This document shows positions 15,788-24,480 of a stretch of DNA of 25,779 nucleotides, piece after piece. The notes under the pieces are model-generated. The model did no database searches. It saw only the letters and a list, made by a program, of their open reading frames with translations, and was not told where the DNA came from. The stretch is from NCBI GenBank assembly GCA_029935295.1, contig JAOZKP010000002.1:11028-36806 (forward strand), written 5' to 3'. Every line of letters begins with the position of its first letter. Position 1 is the stretch's first letter. The DNA is from a bacterium (lineage in GTDB: Bacteria; Desulfobacterota; Anaeroferrophillalia; Anaeroferrophillales; Tharpellaceae). The position numbers and the translations under genes are program-made.

Positions 15788-16933
15788 ATGGATTATAACT
15801 TGCCTGAAGAGATGAAGCTTTTACAGGATATGACGTATAGATTTGCTAAAACCGAGATTGCTCCTTTTTCGAGTGAATGTGATGAAGAGGAAAAATATAC
15901 GCCGGAAATCAATAAAAAAGCGGCCGAGTTGGGCTTGGTGGGATGCTGGATACCGGAAGAATATGGCGGTGCCGGTTTTGGAGTTCTAGGTAACGCCATT
16001 GTGACCGAGCAGTTGTCCCGGATTGATATGGGTATTGGTTTAAATATTGTGGTTGCCCCGTTTGGTTGTGAAGCAATTCTGCATTCCGGTACCGAGGAGC
16101 AGAAACAGAAGTACCTGCCTCCGATTTGTCGTGGAGATGTGGTCGGGGCCGGGGCCTTTACTGAACCTAATGCCGGGACTGATATTTCCGGGGTCGCTAC
16201 CCGAGCTGTCAAAGATGGCAGTGATTATATCATTAATGGTAACAAAATGTTTATTACCAATGGCACGGTCTGTGGTTTTATGGTGGCTCTGGTGATCACC
16301 GATCCAGAAGCTAAGCGTCGTCATGATCGTTTCAGTATGGTTATTATTCCATCTGATTTGCCCGGTATTACGCGAACCAAAATTAAGGGTAAAATGGGTA
16401 TTAGGGCCAGTGATACGGCAGAACTCGCCTTTGAAGATGTTCGAGTTCCCCAAGAAAATCTGATTGGTCAAGAGGGTCGGGGTTTTCATCAGGTAATGCA
16501 TTTCTTCGATATGACCCGGATTATGGTGGCGGCTCAAGGAGTCGGACTATCACAGGGCTGTCTTGATGAAGCTATACGTTATTCAAAAGAGCGCTCAGCC
16601 TTTGGCGCGCCGCTTGGAAATTTTCAGCTGACCCAGATGAAACTCACCGAGATGGCGATTCGGATCGAGGCCGCTCGTAATTTAGTCTACAAATCCGCCT
16701 GGCTCTACGACCAGGGTACGCCTGATTTCACGCTGGCGGCAATGGCTAAATATTTTTGTGGCCAGACGGCGGTATATTGTGCCAATGCGGCGCTTGAAAT
16801 TCACGGTGGATATGGATACATTGCCGAATATAAAGTACAGAAATTCTACCGTGATGCCAAGATTCTCGAGCTTTATGAAGGGACTAAAGAGGCCGAAATT
16901 ATGACTATCGGCAAGGTCCTGATGTCGCAATAG
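15788..16933 (+). CDS. Acyl-CoA dehydrogenase (operon D)
   Basis: A 381-residue ACAD of standard short/medium-chain length. It has FTEPNAGTD at the flavin site, RSAFGAPLGNFQL in the C-terminal domain, LEIHGGYGYIAEY and LYEGTKEAE with the catalytic Glu at the MCAD/SCAD position. AAGGGAGC precedes the ATG. It follows the classical thiolase with a 21-bp gap. Expected to oxidise an acyl-CoA to the enoyl-CoA with ETF as acceptor. It resembles glutaryl/butyryl-type bacterial ACADs in layout, but the substrate cannot be assigned. Confidence 0.92.
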   Translation: MDYNLPEEMKLLQDMTYRFAKTEIAPFSSECDEEEKYTPEINKKAAELGLVGCWIPEEYGGAGFGVLGNAIVTEQLSRIDMGIGLNIVVAPFGCEAILHSGTEEQKQKYLPPICRGDVVGAGAFTEPNAGTDISGVATRAVKDGSDYIINGNKMFITNGTVCGFMVALVITDPEAKRRHDRFSMVIIPSDLPGITRTKIKGKMGIRASDTAELAFEDVRVPQENLIGQEGRGFHQVMHFFDMTRIMVAAQGVGLSQGCLDEAIRYSKERSAFGAPLGNFQLTQMKLTEMAIRIEAARNLVYKSAWLYDQGTPDFTLAAMAKYFCGQTAVYCANAALEIHGGYGYIAEYKVQKFYRDAKILELYEGTKEAEIMTIGKVLMSQ

Positions 16934-16948
16934 GGATTGTAGGAAAAT

Positions 16949-16988
16949 AACATGGCCGATATTGCACTTAGATTGGTCATGTTGTTTT
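16949..16988 (+). terminator. Likely terminator of operon D
   Basis: AACATGGCCGAT (16949-16960) can pair with ATTGGTCATGTT (16972-16983) over an 11-nt loop, with two G-U pairs, followed by GTTTTC. It lies just after the ACAD stop codon. The T-run is short, so this is a moderate call. The remaining stretch to 17134 shows no sigma-54 promoter with correct GG-N10-GC and no 42-bp element. Confidence 0.5.
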
Positions 16989-17134
16989 CGATAATGCCGG
17001 TTTGGGGGGTTGATAAAATTCCATTCAAAAGCCTATGAAATGCATTAGCGACAATGACACCACTTCTTTGGTCTGAAAGTGATGTAGTTGTAAAATGTGC
17101 GCATTTTTAATTTTAATTACAGGGGGTCTGACTA

Positions 17135-18619
17135 ATGCGATCTATAAATGTACTACTTGTTGTCTCTTTTTTACTAGTAATCACTCTTCTGGTGCCAGTA
17201 CGGAACCTTAAGGCACAGTCAACTCTTGATCTCAGCTCTGAGGAGATCAAGGCCCTCGCCGCTGAAGCATATGTTTATGGCCTACAGCAGGTGGTCTTCT
17301 ATGAGACCCGTTATGCTACTACTCAGCTTAAGAGTTCACCTACGTATGCTGGAATCAACAATTTCTGGTGGCTGCGAAAACCGATTACCCCTGAATTTCG
17401 CGCAGTTGTCACACCTAATGCAACAACACTGTATGGGCTTGCATTTTGTGATCTTTCGACGGAACCGGTCGTAGTAGAGCTTCCGGCAATAGATGATATT
17501 TATGAATCTTTCCAGATTATGGATCAGTATGGGGATTATTATTTCTATGCTGGGAATCAGTTCACCGGTCGCAATGCGCAAAAATACATCATCGTTGGAC
17601 CTGGTTGGAAAGGGAAGCTACCAGATGAATTTGCCGCTGCCCAGATTGTTAATGCACCATCCTCCAGTGCTTTTTTTATCATTCGCCATGGGCTTGAGAG
17701 CTATGCTTCAGAGGATTTACTTAAGGTTACCAGGTATCAGAACCAGACCAGTACCACCCCTTTAAGTTTGTGGCTAAAAAATGGTCGCAAAGGAGTTGCG
17801 ACATCCAATAGGAAAAAAGATCCGGCGAATTTCCCAAGTTTTCCGAGAATGGCAAAACTTACCAAGAAAATTGTTGAATCACTTGAGCCGATGGACTTTT
17901 ATCGCCTCCTCAGTCTGGTTCTTAACGACCAGACTATGACTAAACGAGATGATTCGTTGAAAGAGGTTGAAACCCTTAATAAACTTGCTATGATTGGACT
18001 GGCTGAAGGGGTTGAATTTGATTCGGGAAAGTTATCTGCATCGGAGATCAAGGCTTTTGAAAATGGTTTCAAGGAGGGTTTTACTACGGTCAAGAAAAGT
18101 ATGCCGTCTATCTTTTTAAATATGAATGGCTGGATGCTTATAAAAGGAATGGGCGATTATGGAACCAACTATATGGCTCGAGCAGTGATCGGTGATGCTG
18201 GTTGGGGCGGTCCCGGTGTCATTTCCCATAATGGCGCATTCTGTTTCGCTGATAACAAAGGCGAAAAACTGAATGGCAGGTATCGTTATACAATGACCTT
18301 TGATACCAAAGACTTGCCGCCAACTACGGAGTTCTGGTCGATCCCAATTTATGACATCCAGGGTTATTTTATTGACAACGAAATCAACCGCTATACCGTC
18401 AACAGTTTTATGTATGAACGTGGTGAATTCTATGTTGATGACAAGGGGGTGCTAACTTTCTATGTGCAGTGTGACAGACCGGAGACTCCAGAGAGGCTAA
18501 AAAACTGGCTCCCTGCACCACAAGGGCCTTTTCGTTTTGCCGCCAGATTTTACGGACCAAAGTCACCCCTTATTGATGGCAGTTATGCGATGCCCGGTAT
18601 CGTAAAACAGAAGCAGTGA
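17135..18619 (+). CDS. Exported DUF1254/DUF1214 domain protein, second copy
   Basis: 494 residues with a clear Sec signal peptide (hydrophobic stretch at about 4-21, then RNLKAQS). The N-terminal half shows DUF1254-like features (AYVYGLQQVVFYETRY, VVTPNATTLYGLAFCDL) and the C-terminal third DUF1214 (FWSIPIYDIQGYFIDNEINRYTVN). AGGGGG precedes the ATG. It is related only distantly to the protein at 86-1513. Its stop overlaps the next gene's GTG, so they are translationally coupled, tying this exported protein to a membrane protein. Function of the family is not established. Confidence 0.83.
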   Translation: MRSINVLLVVSFLLVITLLVPVRNLKAQSTLDLSSEEIKALAAEAYVYGLQQVVFYETRYATTQLKSSPTYAGINNFWWLRKPITPEFRAVVTPNATTLYGLAFCDLSTEPVVVELPAIDDIYESFQIMDQYGDYYFYAGNQFTGRNAQKYIIVGPGWKGKLPDEFAAAQIVNAPSSSAFFIIRHGLESYASEDLLKVTRYQNQTSTTPLSLWLKNGRKGVATSNRKKDPANFPSFPRMAKLTKKIVESLEPMDFYRLLSLVLNDQTMTKRDDSLKEVETLNKLAMIGLAEGVEFDSGKLSASEIKAFENGFKEGFTTVKKSMPSIFLNMNGWMLIKGMGDYGTNYMARAVIGDAGWGGPGVISHNGAFCFADNKGEKLNGRYRYTMTFDTKDLPPTTEFWSIPIYDIQGYFIDNEINRYTVNSFMYERGEFYVDDKGVLTFYVQCDRPETPERLKNWLPAPQGPFRFAARFYGPKSPLIDGSYAMPGIVKQKQ

Positions 18620-19050
18620 GAATGGCTAAAGGTGTAATTACAGCGTTCTGGAAGAATTTCTTTCTAATGGCTGGAGTATTTAATTGCCTGGCTGCCGGGC
18701 TAGGGATGTGCTTTCCAGGTGTTGTTTTTACGGTTGTGACTGGGGTTAATAATACCGAGCCTGTCGTGCTTTACATATTTTTCATATCATGTTGTGTGGT
18801 GTTCCTCTTTGGTCTCGGCTATATCTCTGTTGTCATAAATGCGGTCACCAGTAGAGGGTTTATACTTATTGGAGCCCTGGGAAAGATATGTTTTTTTGCC
18901 ATGGGGCTTTATGGTTATCTACATGGGATTGCCTCTCTGATATTCATGATTACAGTCTGCATTGATCTGATCTGGGCCGTTTTCTTTATTATCTATTTGA
19001 GATCGACACATCGTACAATTTGTGAGCTTTTGCTCGATCCCAAGTTATGA
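18616..19050 (+). CDS. Four-helix integral membrane protein, unknown function
   Basis: About 144 residues with four hydrophobic segments at roughly 13-38, 49-75, 80-101 and 104-127, so an inner-membrane protein. The GTG at 18616 overlaps the preceding stop (GTGA); an ATG at 18622 is equally possible. I recognise no motif. The coupling with the upstream exported DUF1254 protein suggests joint function at the envelope. A small hairpin GACAGGC/GCCTGTC (19058-19064/19075-19081) follows the stop, without a T-run. Confidence 0.75.
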   Translation: MRMAKGVITAFWKNFFLMAGVFNCLAAGLGMCFPGVVFTVVTGVNNTEPVVLYIFFISCCVVFLFGLGYISVVINAVTSRGFILIGALGKICFFAMGLYGYLHGIASLIFMITVCIDLIWAVFFIIYLRSTHRTICELLLDPKL

Positions 19051-19128
19051 CATCCAGGACAGGCTCCCAGGGTTGCCTGTCTGTTGCACTGAATCCGGCT
19101 GATTTGCGCCGTCTGCTGGAAACCACTT

Positions 19129-20169
19129 ATGCTGAATAGCTGCAAAAAAATTCACTATCCATTTGCCTTGGCACCACGCGAATCTGAACTGATTAAAGTT
19201 GCTCCGGGCGTATTTTGGTTGCAACTCTTAATGCCATTCACCTTGAATCATATCAATCTATGGTTGCTGGAAGATGATGATTTTTGGAGCGTTGTTGATA
19301 CCGGCTTGAACAACCACGAAAGTCGCAAACTTTGGGAGCTGGTTATTGAAAAGCACCTCAAAGGCAAACCTATTAAGCAGGTTGTTTCTACTCATATGCA
19401 TCCAGAGCATCTCGGCCTTGCCGGTTGGCTATGCGAGCGGAACCAAGGCGAGCTTTGGATCTCTCAGGGTGAACATGAGTCATACTGTGACCTTTTAACA
19501 GAGATTCAACAGAAAGCTTACGATGTTGCCCACGAGTTTTACAAAGTGGCCGGCATCAATGACAAGCAACAGGGTCACTACGCTACTTTTATTGGTTTTT
19601 TCGATAAACTGATAGGTCGCTTACCCGAAACAATTCACTATTTGGGTGACGGTGAACTCTTTAAAATGGGAGGACAAGAGTGGCGTGTCATTATTGGCAG
19701 AGGTCACTCCGCAGAGCATATTTGTCTGTTCTGCGAGAGCCTGGGAATATTTATTTCCGGCGACCAACTCCTACCTGAAATCTCCTCTAATGTCAGTGTC
19801 TGGCCCAAAAAACCAGGGGCTAATCCTATGGAGGAGTGGTTGGTCTCCTGTCACCGTTTAAGGGGTATTTTAGATAACGAAGTGTTGGTTTTACCATCAC
19901 ATGGTATGCCTTTTCATGGAGCTCGGCTTAGACTTAACGAACTGATTGATACCAACGAACGCAACCTTAACCGTTTAGCTGAATCATGCAAGAAACCACA
20001 GCGGGTAGTGGATGCTTTCCCCTTACTGTTCAAAGCCAAAGTTACTCAGAGCAACTTAATGATGGCCTGCGGTGAAAGCCGGGCTTACTTCAACTGCTTA
20101 CTGAGTCGCCGGCAATTAATCTCTGAAACCGATGATGCTGGAGTTCTTTGGTTTCAACAGATCAATTAA
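19129..20169 (+). CDS. Metallo-beta-lactamase-fold hydrolase
   Basis: 346 residues, no signal peptide, so cytoplasmic. The fold is shown by VVDTG (Asp57), the metal motif HMHPEH (89-94), GRGHSAEH, GDQLLPE and SHG. In the metal motif the usual HxHxDH Asp is Glu93, a substitution I have marked as unusual for the superfamily. The C-terminal ~90 residues are helical, like the winged-helix tail of LACTB2-type proteins. Substrate not predictable: a thioester or other ester hydrolase would suit the setting (inference). The ribosome site before the ATG is weak (CTGGAAA). Confidence 0.85.
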   Translation: MLNSCKKIHYPFALAPRESELIKVAPGVFWLQLLMPFTLNHINLWLLEDDDFWSVVDTGLNNHESRKLWELVIEKHLKGKPIKQVVSTHMHPEHLGLAGWLCERNQGELWISQGEHESYCDLLTEIQQKAYDVAHEFYKVAGINDKQQGHYATFIGFFDKLIGRLPETIHYLGDGELFKMGGQEWRVIIGRGHSAEHICLFCESLGIFISGDQLLPEISSNVSVWPKKPGANPMEEWLVSCHRLRGILDNEVLVLPSHGMPFHGARLRLNELIDTNERNLNRLAESCKKPQRVVDAFPLLFKAKVTQSNLMMACGESRAYFNCLLSRRQLISETDDAGVLWFQQIN

Positions 20170-20228
20170 CCCGGCCAGTTACCGCTACACTCCAGTAACC
20201 GGCCTTAACTGCTTGGAGGAATAAGAAC

Positions 20229-20432
20229 ATGTTAACAATGTCAAAATGGCTTTTGGTAATATCTGGTGGATTATTAATTGTCGACTCGATTTTGATGTTT
20301 ACGGGCAAAGCCAACCCCCTGTTTGGCTGGCCGTTGCCTTGTCCGGTGACTTTAACTCTATTGGGGCTTGGTACTATTCTTTTCGGGCTCAGCAGCAAAG
20401 CTTTCGAAAAATTATCAAAAGACCTTGTTTAG
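20229..20432 (+). CDS. Small two-helix membrane protein, unknown
   Basis: 67 residues with two hydrophobic helices (about 5-24 and 38-56) joined by a short loop FTGKANPLFGWPLPCP. TTGGAGGA lies 9 bases before the ATG, the best ribosome site in this block, which supports a real gene. An imperfect inverted repeat GGCCAGTTAC/GTAACCGGCC (20173-20182/20195-20204) lies between the hydrolase stop and this gene. I recognise no family. It may be a small accessory subunit of the preceding envelope proteins. Confidence 0.65.
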   Translation: MLTMSKWLLVISGGLLIVDSILMFTGKANPLFGWPLPCPVTLTLLGLGTILFGLSSKAFEKLSKDLV

Positions 20433-20512
20433 CTCATATGCACCATGGATCTGGTGTAAATCGTTGACTAGGATACATTCAACTACGACATTCGAAGGAG
20501 ATTGAAGAAATC

Positions 20513-21766
20513 ATGGAAGATGTATATGTAATCGGCATTGGTATGACTCGATTTGGTAAATACCTTAATCTTGGCATTAAAGACTTGACCGCCCAATCAC
20601 TCAAATTGTGTCTGGCTGATGCCGGCATATCAACAAGCGACATTCAAGCCGCTAGTTTTTCCAACTCTATATGGGGTTATTATGACGGACAGCACTGTAT
20701 CCGGGGGCAGGTTGTTCTGCAGCCGCTTGGAATCGAGGGGATCCCGATTACTAACGTAGAGAACGCCTGCGCCGGTGGGGCGACGGCCTTTCATAATGCC
20801 TGGTACGGAGTTGCCGGAGGGCTGTATGATTGCACTTTAGCTATTGGTGCGGAGAAGCTCTATTCCGAGGATCGGATAAAAACTTTCGGGGCATTTATGA
20901 CCGGGTTGGATGTCGAAAATGCGGATGCCCATTTTAATGCCTGGAGAGATTCGTATAAAGATCTTAAAATTGATATCCCTGAAGGTGAGTTAAATCCGGA
21001 TGGAGCGGGGGAAAATCGCAGTGCCTTCATGGATGTTTATGCTGGCATGATTCGTGTTCACATGGCGACATACGGTTCAACTCAACAGCAACTGGCACTT
21101 ATCGCCTCCAAAAATCATTTCCATAGCACCATGAATCCCAATGCTCAATTTCAGAAAAAAATGAGCATTGAAGATATCTTGGCAGGCCGGTCGGTCATCT
21201 GGCCCTTGACCGTGCCGATGTGCGCACCGGTAGGAGATGGCAGCGCCGCTACCATCCTCTGTTCAGGATCATTCTTAAAGCGCCTTACTGGATCACGACC
21301 CGTAAAGGTTTTAGCCTCTGTACTGGGTTCTGGAACAAGACGTGGTATCTCTGATGATAGAAACGATATATCCTGTATCACTTCAAAGAAAGCTTACGAA
21401 GTGGCTGGGGTCGGCCCTGAAGACATCAACCTTGCTGAGGTTCATGACGCCACGTCTTACGGGGAACTTCACCAGAGCGAAGCCTTAGGCTTCTGCCCTT
21501 TCGGGGAGGGCGGCGTATTTGCTGAATCGGGGGCCACAACTTTAGGAGGCAAACTGCCCATCAATCCATCCGGCGGTCTTGAATCTCGGGGGCATCCGAT
21601 TGGGGCCTCAGGTTTGAGCCAGGTTCATGAGATCGTCACTCAACTCCGCCATGAAGCGGGTCCCCGGCAGGTGGAGAATTGCCGCCTGGGCCTGACCGAG
21701 AATGGTGGTGGTAACCTTGGCTTTGAAGAAGCTGCAATTGGGATTCACATCCTTGAAAAAGTCTAA
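20513..21766 (+). CDS. SCP-x-type thiolase-like protein (operon B copy)
   Basis: 417 residues, a close paralogue of the protein at 2598-3863 (82 of the first 100 residues identical by count; later parts look closer still). Cys86 lies in NACAGG (NACASG in the other copy), His in EVHDAT, then GHPIGASG and the ENGGG replacing CxGGG. GAAGGAG upstream of the ATG. It would do the same job as its paralogue, but it lacks the 42-bp element and sigma-54 promoter found before operon A, so control should differ. The gene is followed by a broken transposase that separates it from the ACAD-SDR-thiolase set downstream. Confidence 0.85.
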   Translation: MEDVYVIGIGMTRFGKYLNLGIKDLTAQSLKLCLADAGISTSDIQAASFSNSIWGYYDGQHCIRGQVVLQPLGIEGIPITNVENACAGGATAFHNAWYGVAGGLYDCTLAIGAEKLYSEDRIKTFGAFMTGLDVENADAHFNAWRDSYKDLKIDIPEGELNPDGAGENRSAFMDVYAGMIRVHMATYGSTQQQLALIASKNHFHSTMNPNAQFQKKMSIEDILAGRSVIWPLTVPMCAPVGDGSAATILCSGSFLKRLTGSRPVKVLASVLGSGTRRGISDDRNDISCITSKKAYEVAGVGPEDINLAEVHDATSYGELHQSEALGFCPFGEGGVFAESGATTLGGKLPINPSGGLESRGHPIGASGLSQVHEIVTQLRHEAGPRQVENCRLGLTENGGGNLGFEEAAIGIHILEKV

Positions 21767-21794
21767 CTATTGCTCCGATGATTAAACATATAAA

Positions 21795-22430
21795 CTACGC
21801 GGCATAAGCAATTTTGGGGTGTTTGAAATAATTGCTCACATGATGTGGTCTTCTTTGCAATGTTTTCATAAATGATCGAGTTTTCTTTTTGAGATCTTCT
21901 TCGGTTTTAGATGGCAGCCCAGAACGAGTCCGTTGTTTGAGATCTCCATTGAGATATTCATCCGGATTGAGTTTTGGAGAATATGATGGCAGGAAGAAGA
22001 TTTCTATTTGTTCTTTGTGGTCTTCAAGCCATACTTTCACCAGTTTACGGTGATGAACTCGCAGGTTGTCCAAAACTAAAAACACCTTGCGCTCACGGTC
22101 TTTTAATCAATCTGGATTAGAACTTGATCAACACTTGCGAGGTCATTGTCTCACGATAAAGCATAAAACGAACTTTTCCTCGATTGGTAATTGAGGAAAT
22201 CATATTGATCTTACTTCTTTTGGTTGTAAGCCGAACAAGGGGGTTTTTTCCTTTAGGGGCAAAACCTCTGGCATTGTAAGCATCATTTTGAATGCCGGTT
22301 TCATCACCCCAATGGATTTCAGCCTTTTCCTTTATGGCTTTGGCCTGGATCTCTGGGTAGACTTCTTCGTGCCATTGAGAAACCGCCTTGGGATTTTGTT
22401 CATAAGCCCTTTTTGTGAAAAAATTGACAC
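21795..22430 (-). pseudogene. Decayed IS630-type transposase (5' truncated, stop and frameshift)
   Basis: The C-terminal part is open (21795-22085): VFLVLDNLRVHH with the second catalytic Asp, then SYSPKLNPDEYLNGDLK with the catalytic Glu. Upstream, in another frame, reads KRAYEQNPKAV...IHWGDETGIQNDAYNARGFAPKGKNP, with the first catalytic Asp. The two parts are split by a TAA (TTA at 22117-22119 on the plus strand) and a one-base insertion in an A-run near 22101-22104. The N-terminal helix-turn-helix half is absent, so about 60 percent of the gene remains. No terminal repeats were identified. Not able to transpose on its own. Confidence 0.88.
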
Positions 22431-22516
22431 TTATTATAGAGGGTTTTCTGTGTTAAACAAATGTTTTTATTGATTTTTTAACTGATCTTTGCAACCCTTT
22501 TTAGGAACTCAATGAT
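22431..22516 (+). other. AT-rich leader before the LCAD-like gene
   Basis: Short AT-rich stretch between the transposase remnant and the ACAD. It has TTGACA at about 22425 but no well-spaced -10 box, and no sigma-54 promoter. AGGAA 9 bases before the ATG at 22517 is the ribosome site. Confidence 0.3.
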
Positions 22517-23662
22517 ATGGAAGAAAGTTTGATGACACAGGAACACAAGATTTTCAGGAATACGTTTCGTAAATATGCGGAAAAAGAGGTTGCCCCCAAT
22601 ATTGAAAAATGGGAAGAGCTGGGATTTGTTCCGAGGGAAAATTGGAAAAAGTTGGGAGAACAAGGCTTTTTGTGCCCCTGGATGGAAGAGGAGTATGGAG
22701 GTTATGGGGCGGATTTTATCTATTCGGTCATAATTTCTGAAGAGTTGGCCAGGGTTGGGGCCTTGGGATTTATGGTCTGGCTTCACTCTGATATCGTTGT
22801 ACCTTACATTCATACTTTCGGCAATGATGAGCAAAAAGCCAAATGGCTTCCCGGTGCAGCCAGCGGTGAGACTTTGATGGCTGTGGCTATGACCGAACCG
22901 GATACGGGCTCGGATCTTGGAGCGATAAAGACCAAGGCGGTAAAAGATGGTGATAGTTGGGTTATCAACGGTTCTAAGACCTTTATCTCTCTTGGAGAAC
23001 AGTGCGATCTGGCGATTGTCGCCTGTGTGACAAATCCGGACGCCGAAGTTCCTCAAAGGGGTATTAGCCTGGTCGTGGTTGAAGATGGGACTCCCGGTTT
23101 TACAAAGGGTAAAAAGTTTAAAAAGATGGGCTTTAAAATGTCCGATACCAATGAACTTTTTTTCGAAGATTGCCGGGTTCCTTTGGGGAACTTGCTGGGT
23201 GAGGAAAATCGGGGATTTTTATATCTGATGCAAAAATTACAGCAGGAGCGTTTGCTCTGTTCGGTTATGGCTCAGGCATCTGCAGAGGTAATGCTGGAGC
23301 ACACTCTCCAATATTGTCGGGAGAGAAAAGCTTTCGGTCAGGCTATCGGTAGTATGCAACATAACATGTTCAAGCTGGCAGAAATGGCGACGGAAATTGA
23401 GATCGGTCGAACGTTTCTTGACTCTTTGGTGATGGATCATATCTCCGGCAAGGATATCGTAAAACGGGTATCCATGGCTAAATGGCGCCTGTCAGAGATA
23501 GTAAACCAGGTGGCTTATGATTGTCTGCAGCTTCATGGTGGATACGGTTTTATTGAGGAGTATCCCATTTGTCGTTTCTATCGTGATGTCAGGATTATAC
23601 CCATATTTGCCGGTACGAACGAGATCATGAAGCAGATCATCGGCAAAATGATGGGCTTCTGA
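22517..23662 (+). CDS. Acyl-CoA dehydrogenase, LCAD-like (operon B)
   Basis: 381 residues. The usual YEGT catalytic motif reads IFAGTNEIM, with Ala where MCAD/SCAD have the catalytic Glu. The Glu is instead at residue 244 in LQQERLL, the position used by long-chain and isovaleryl-CoA dehydrogenases. TEPDTGSDLG is the flavin-site motif and LQLHGGYGFIEEYPICRFYRDVR is conserved. It is therefore a functional LCAD/IVD-type enzyme rather than a defective one. It follows the IS remnant and leads the ACAD-SDR-thiolase block, with the next gene 26 bp away. Confidence 0.9.
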   Translation: MEESLMTQEHKIFRNTFRKYAEKEVAPNIEKWEELGFVPRENWKKLGEQGFLCPWMEEEYGGYGADFIYSVIISEELARVGALGFMVWLHSDIVVPYIHTFGNDEQKAKWLPGAASGETLMAVAMTEPDTGSDLGAIKTKAVKDGDSWVINGSKTFISLGEQCDLAIVACVTNPDAEVPQRGISLVVVEDGTPGFTKGKKFKKMGFKMSDTNELFFEDCRVPLGNLLGEENRGFLYLMQKLQQERLLCSVMAQASAEVMLEHTLQYCRERKAFGQAIGSMQHNMFKLAEMATEIEIGRTFLDSLVMDHISGKDIVKRVSMAKWRLSEIVNQVAYDCLQLHGGYGFIEEYPICRFYRDVRIIPIFAGTNEIMKQIIGKMMGF

Positions 23663-23688
23663 TTTTAACTTACTACTTGGAGAAGATT

Positions 23689-24456
23689 ATGAACGTTAAA
23701 GATAGTGTTGCAATAATTTCAGGAGGTGCTTCCGGATTAGGTGAAGCAACCATACGGAAAATCGTTACAAACGGCGGTCGAGCTGCCATTTTTGATCTTG
23801 ATGAAAAACGCGGTCTGGCTCTGGTTGAAGAGTTGGGAAATAATGCCTGTTTTTTCAAAACTGACGTAACCGACTCTGCCTCTGTACAGGCTGCCCTGGA
23901 CGGTACTGTGGAGTGTTTTGGCGGCATCCATATTGCGGTTAATTGTGCCGGAGTGGGGATGCCGATGAAAATTGTCAGCAAAAAAGGGCCGATGCAAATT
24001 GAGAAATTCAATTTTGTGGTTCAGGTTAACCTTATTGGAACAATGAATGTAATGCGTTTGGTGGCAGAGAAAATGATGAATAATTCGGGAAATGAGGATG
24101 GTGAAAAAGGGGTGGTTATCAATACCGCTTCGGTCGCGGCTTTTGATGGACAGGTAGGACAGGTGGCTTATGCTGCGTCTAAGGCTGCCATCGTCGGGTT
24201 GACCTTGCCTGCCGCGAGAGAGTTCGCCGATTACGGCATCCGGGTGATGACCATAGCTCCCGGTCTGTTTGAAACTCCGATGCTGATCGGGCTTCCAGAA
24301 GCAGCCAAAGTTTCTCTGACACAGATGATGCCTTTTCCGAAACGTCTGGGTTATCCGGAAGAGTATGCTTTACTGGCGCAACAGATTGTGGAAAATCCAA
24401 TGCTTAATGGCGAAACTATACGTTTGGATGCCGCATTGCGCATGGCAGCTAAATAA
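23689..24456 (+). CDS. SDR, HSD10-like 3-hydroxyacyl-CoA dehydrogenase type
   Basis: 255 residues from the ATG at 23689, preceded by TTGGAGAAG; a TTG at 23677 lies over the ribosome site. SGGASGLG (residues 11-18), NAD-type Asp36 (FDLD), NCAGVG, and catalytic Ser148, Tyr161 and Lys165 (YAASK). The insert around 92-105 (PMKIVSKKGPM) and the ending GETIRLDAALRM match the human HSD17B10-type 3-hydroxyacyl-CoA dehydrogenase group. Likely reaction: NAD-dependent oxidation of a 3-hydroxyacyl-CoA, possibly 2-methyl-branched. It sits between the ACAD and a thiolase, so it supplies the middle oxidation. Confidence 0.88.
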   Translation: MNVKDSVAIISGGASGLGEATIRKIVTNGGRAAIFDLDEKRGLALVEELGNNACFFKTDVTDSASVQAALDGTVECFGGIHIAVNCAGVGMPMKIVSKKGPMQIEKFNFVVQVNLIGTMNVMRLVAEKMMNNSGNEDGEKGVVINTASVAAFDGQVGQVAYAASKAAIVGLTLPAAREFADYGIRVMTIAPGLFETPMLIGLPEAAKVSLTQMMPFPKRLGYPEEYALLAQQIVENPMLNGETIRLDAALRMAAK

Positions 24457-24480
24457 AGAATCAATAAAAAGGGAAACGAA

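Noticed and set aside
16934..17134. Possible sigma-54 promoters before the second DUF1254 gene (TGGCCGATATTGCA and TTGGTCTGAAAGTGATG)
   Set aside because: The first has GG and GC 8 bp apart instead of 10, the second lacks the GC. No 42-bp element is present, so I do not place this block in the regulon.
20433..20512. Search for a fourth enhancer/sigma-54 unit before the operon B thiolase
   Set aside because: No GG-N10-GC with good flanks and no half-site pair was found here or before 22517.
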